Shown piece by piece: positions 30,537-31,382 of a DNA stretch of 31,382 nt (position 1 is its first letter; every line of letters starts with the position of its first letter). The translations under genes and the position numbers were made by a program. The stretch is from NCBI GenBank assembly GCA_023853785.1, contig JAJIRX010000024.1, positions 1 through 31,382 of the forward strand, read 5' to 3'. Under the pieces are notes generated by a model. The model saw only the letters and a program-made list of their open reading frames with translations, had not been told where the DNA came from and did no database searches. The DNA is from Psilocybe azurescens (Eukaryota; Basidiomycota; Agaricomycetes; Agaricales; Agrocybaceae).

Positions 30537-31205
30537 AGCCAAAGTTCTATATTTCTCTAGTAGTAAACTAACTCCAAGTTGTTATTCTTTACTTACGTTT
30601 TTTATTGACGAAATTTCCTTATTTCTGACTTATTACTTATAACAACTCATAAAATTACTTTAGTTACTATTGCATGGAAGTGGCGAGCGAAGAGGGCGGC
30701 AGACGATGGTGGTCGCTCAGAAGAGGGAGGAAAGGCGTGCGAAAATAATAATCGGAGGAGGAAGTCGCGCCAATCGAGGATCCTCGGGTAATCGGCTACT
30801 TACCCGAGGATCCTCGATTCAGCGCGACTTAGTCCATTGGTTTCCATTTTCTCACGCCACTCTCTTCTGAACCATCACCATCGTTAATCGCGCTCTCCCT
30901 CATCATCCACCAAGCCTCGTAAGTCATTTTCTTTGTGTCAGTAGTTAGTATATAGGAAGCCGTAATCCCATTCGAATGAAATAAATTGAGATTGAGTGAT
31001 ATAACATGAAATAAAACCAAAAAATCGCCGTACACTGTAGAGATAACAGGTAGCCTGTATCTGCGCTTCGAAGTACTGATACTATGGGTTGGCGTTGCAC
31101 AGACGGTGTTTCTAACACACAGAAAATGAGTTTACTAACGAATTGCTCAGCCAGAAACGCTCGTCAAGATACCATGAATCGCGTACGTTCTATTCCAGTC
31201 CAAAC
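30537..31205 (-). repeat. Right copy of the ~0.67-kb inverted repeat
   Basis: Reverse complement of 24880-25558 with only scattered differences. On the plus strand it carries the leader, possible leader intron and first coding stretch of the gene whose complete copy is on the left (codons for RQDTMNRVRSIP), but homology stops at CAGTCCAAA near 31205 and the frame runs on into unrelated DNA. Confidence 0.92.
30717..30870. repeat. Foldback palindrome inside the right inverted repeat
   Basis: Core hairpin is perfect: arm AATCGAGGATCCTCGGGTA (30772-30790), loop of about 10 bases, arm TACCCGAGGATCCTCGATT (30801-30819). Outer arms: AAGTCGCGC against GCGCGACTT, GGCGTGCGAAAAT against ATTTTCTCACGCC, and ends TCAGAAGAG against CTCTTCTGA. 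Each core arm contains GAGGATCCTC, itself palindromic. Confidence 0.85.
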
Positions 31206-31382
31206 AACCTCGCTGATCCATTTGATTCCAGGAGATCCCTATCTCAGTTCGACGTTTACTTGACCTGGAGGCAGCGGTGGATGACGAGGGATTTGAGGGG
31301 CGACGATGATGAGAGAGGAATCATTAGGTTCGTCCATGTATTGCTTTGTTTTGTTTTTGTTTTTGTTTTTGTTTTTTTATGT
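31206..31382. other. Window end with (GTTTTT)n microsatellite
   Basis: Unique DNA outside the right inverted repeat, ending in several GTTTTT units at about 31345-31378. No gene can be supported before the window ends. Confidence 0.5.

Overview
The window looks like repeat-rich, transposon-dominated nuclear DNA of a filamentous basidiomycete, probably an Agaricomycete. Three things point there: a Plavaka-type (CACTA superfamily) transposase, a gene of the DUF6698-type family that is expanded in mushrooms, and many introns of 50-80 bp with GTRNGT donors and YAG acceptors. I cannot name the species.

Layout. 232-2944 (-): a spliced gene of unknown function with a Glu/Gly/Arg-rich N-terminus. 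3212-3935: a GC-rich minisatellite of about 77-bp units. 4607-4873: arrays of a CCAGTGGACT-type decamer. 4930-5499 and 11247-12800: non-coding DNA studded with GATCAC/GATCGC/AATCAC motifs, split by a complete Ty1/copia retrotransposon (5500-11246; two ~330-bp LTRs, 5-bp target duplication GTCCC, broken gag-pol). 12807-14380: a Tc1/mariner-like element with ~215-bp terminal inverted repeats and a dead transposase. 14637-15724: a non-coding MITE-like element with TA-flanked termini and an internal pol III promoter-like segment. 15727-17900: AT-rich DNA with short palindromes and a 110-bp direct repeat; an open 210-codon frame lies at 16388-17020 (-). 17935-22141 (-): a Plavaka transposase pseudogene. 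22700-24340 (-): Pro/His/Arg-rich coding debris that resembles the tail of a Cyc8/Ssn6-type co-repressor. 24431-24960 (-): a spliced unknown gene. 24880-31205: an interval bounded by ~0.67-kb inverted repeats and holding four small spliced genes: an unknown ~118-aa protein, a DUF6698-type protein, a ~105-aa protein ending in WGRRC..VEAD, and a divergent coiled-coil protein. No transposase was seen inside it.

Nearly every recognisable reading frame, in transposons and host-like genes alike, carries single-base frameshifts, often in short homopolymers. Conserved blocks read well on either side of each shift. Either this is a decaying repeat compartment or the assembly keeps long-read indel errors; the sequence alone does not decide. 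Two nonsense codons sit where the family normally has arginine, as expected from CGA to TGA at CpG.

The transposons each form their own unit. The only group of genes that looks like a set is the four-gene cassette between the 0.67-kb inverted repeats, which is the best candidate for something undescribed. Exon coordinates are my reading of splice sites by eye.
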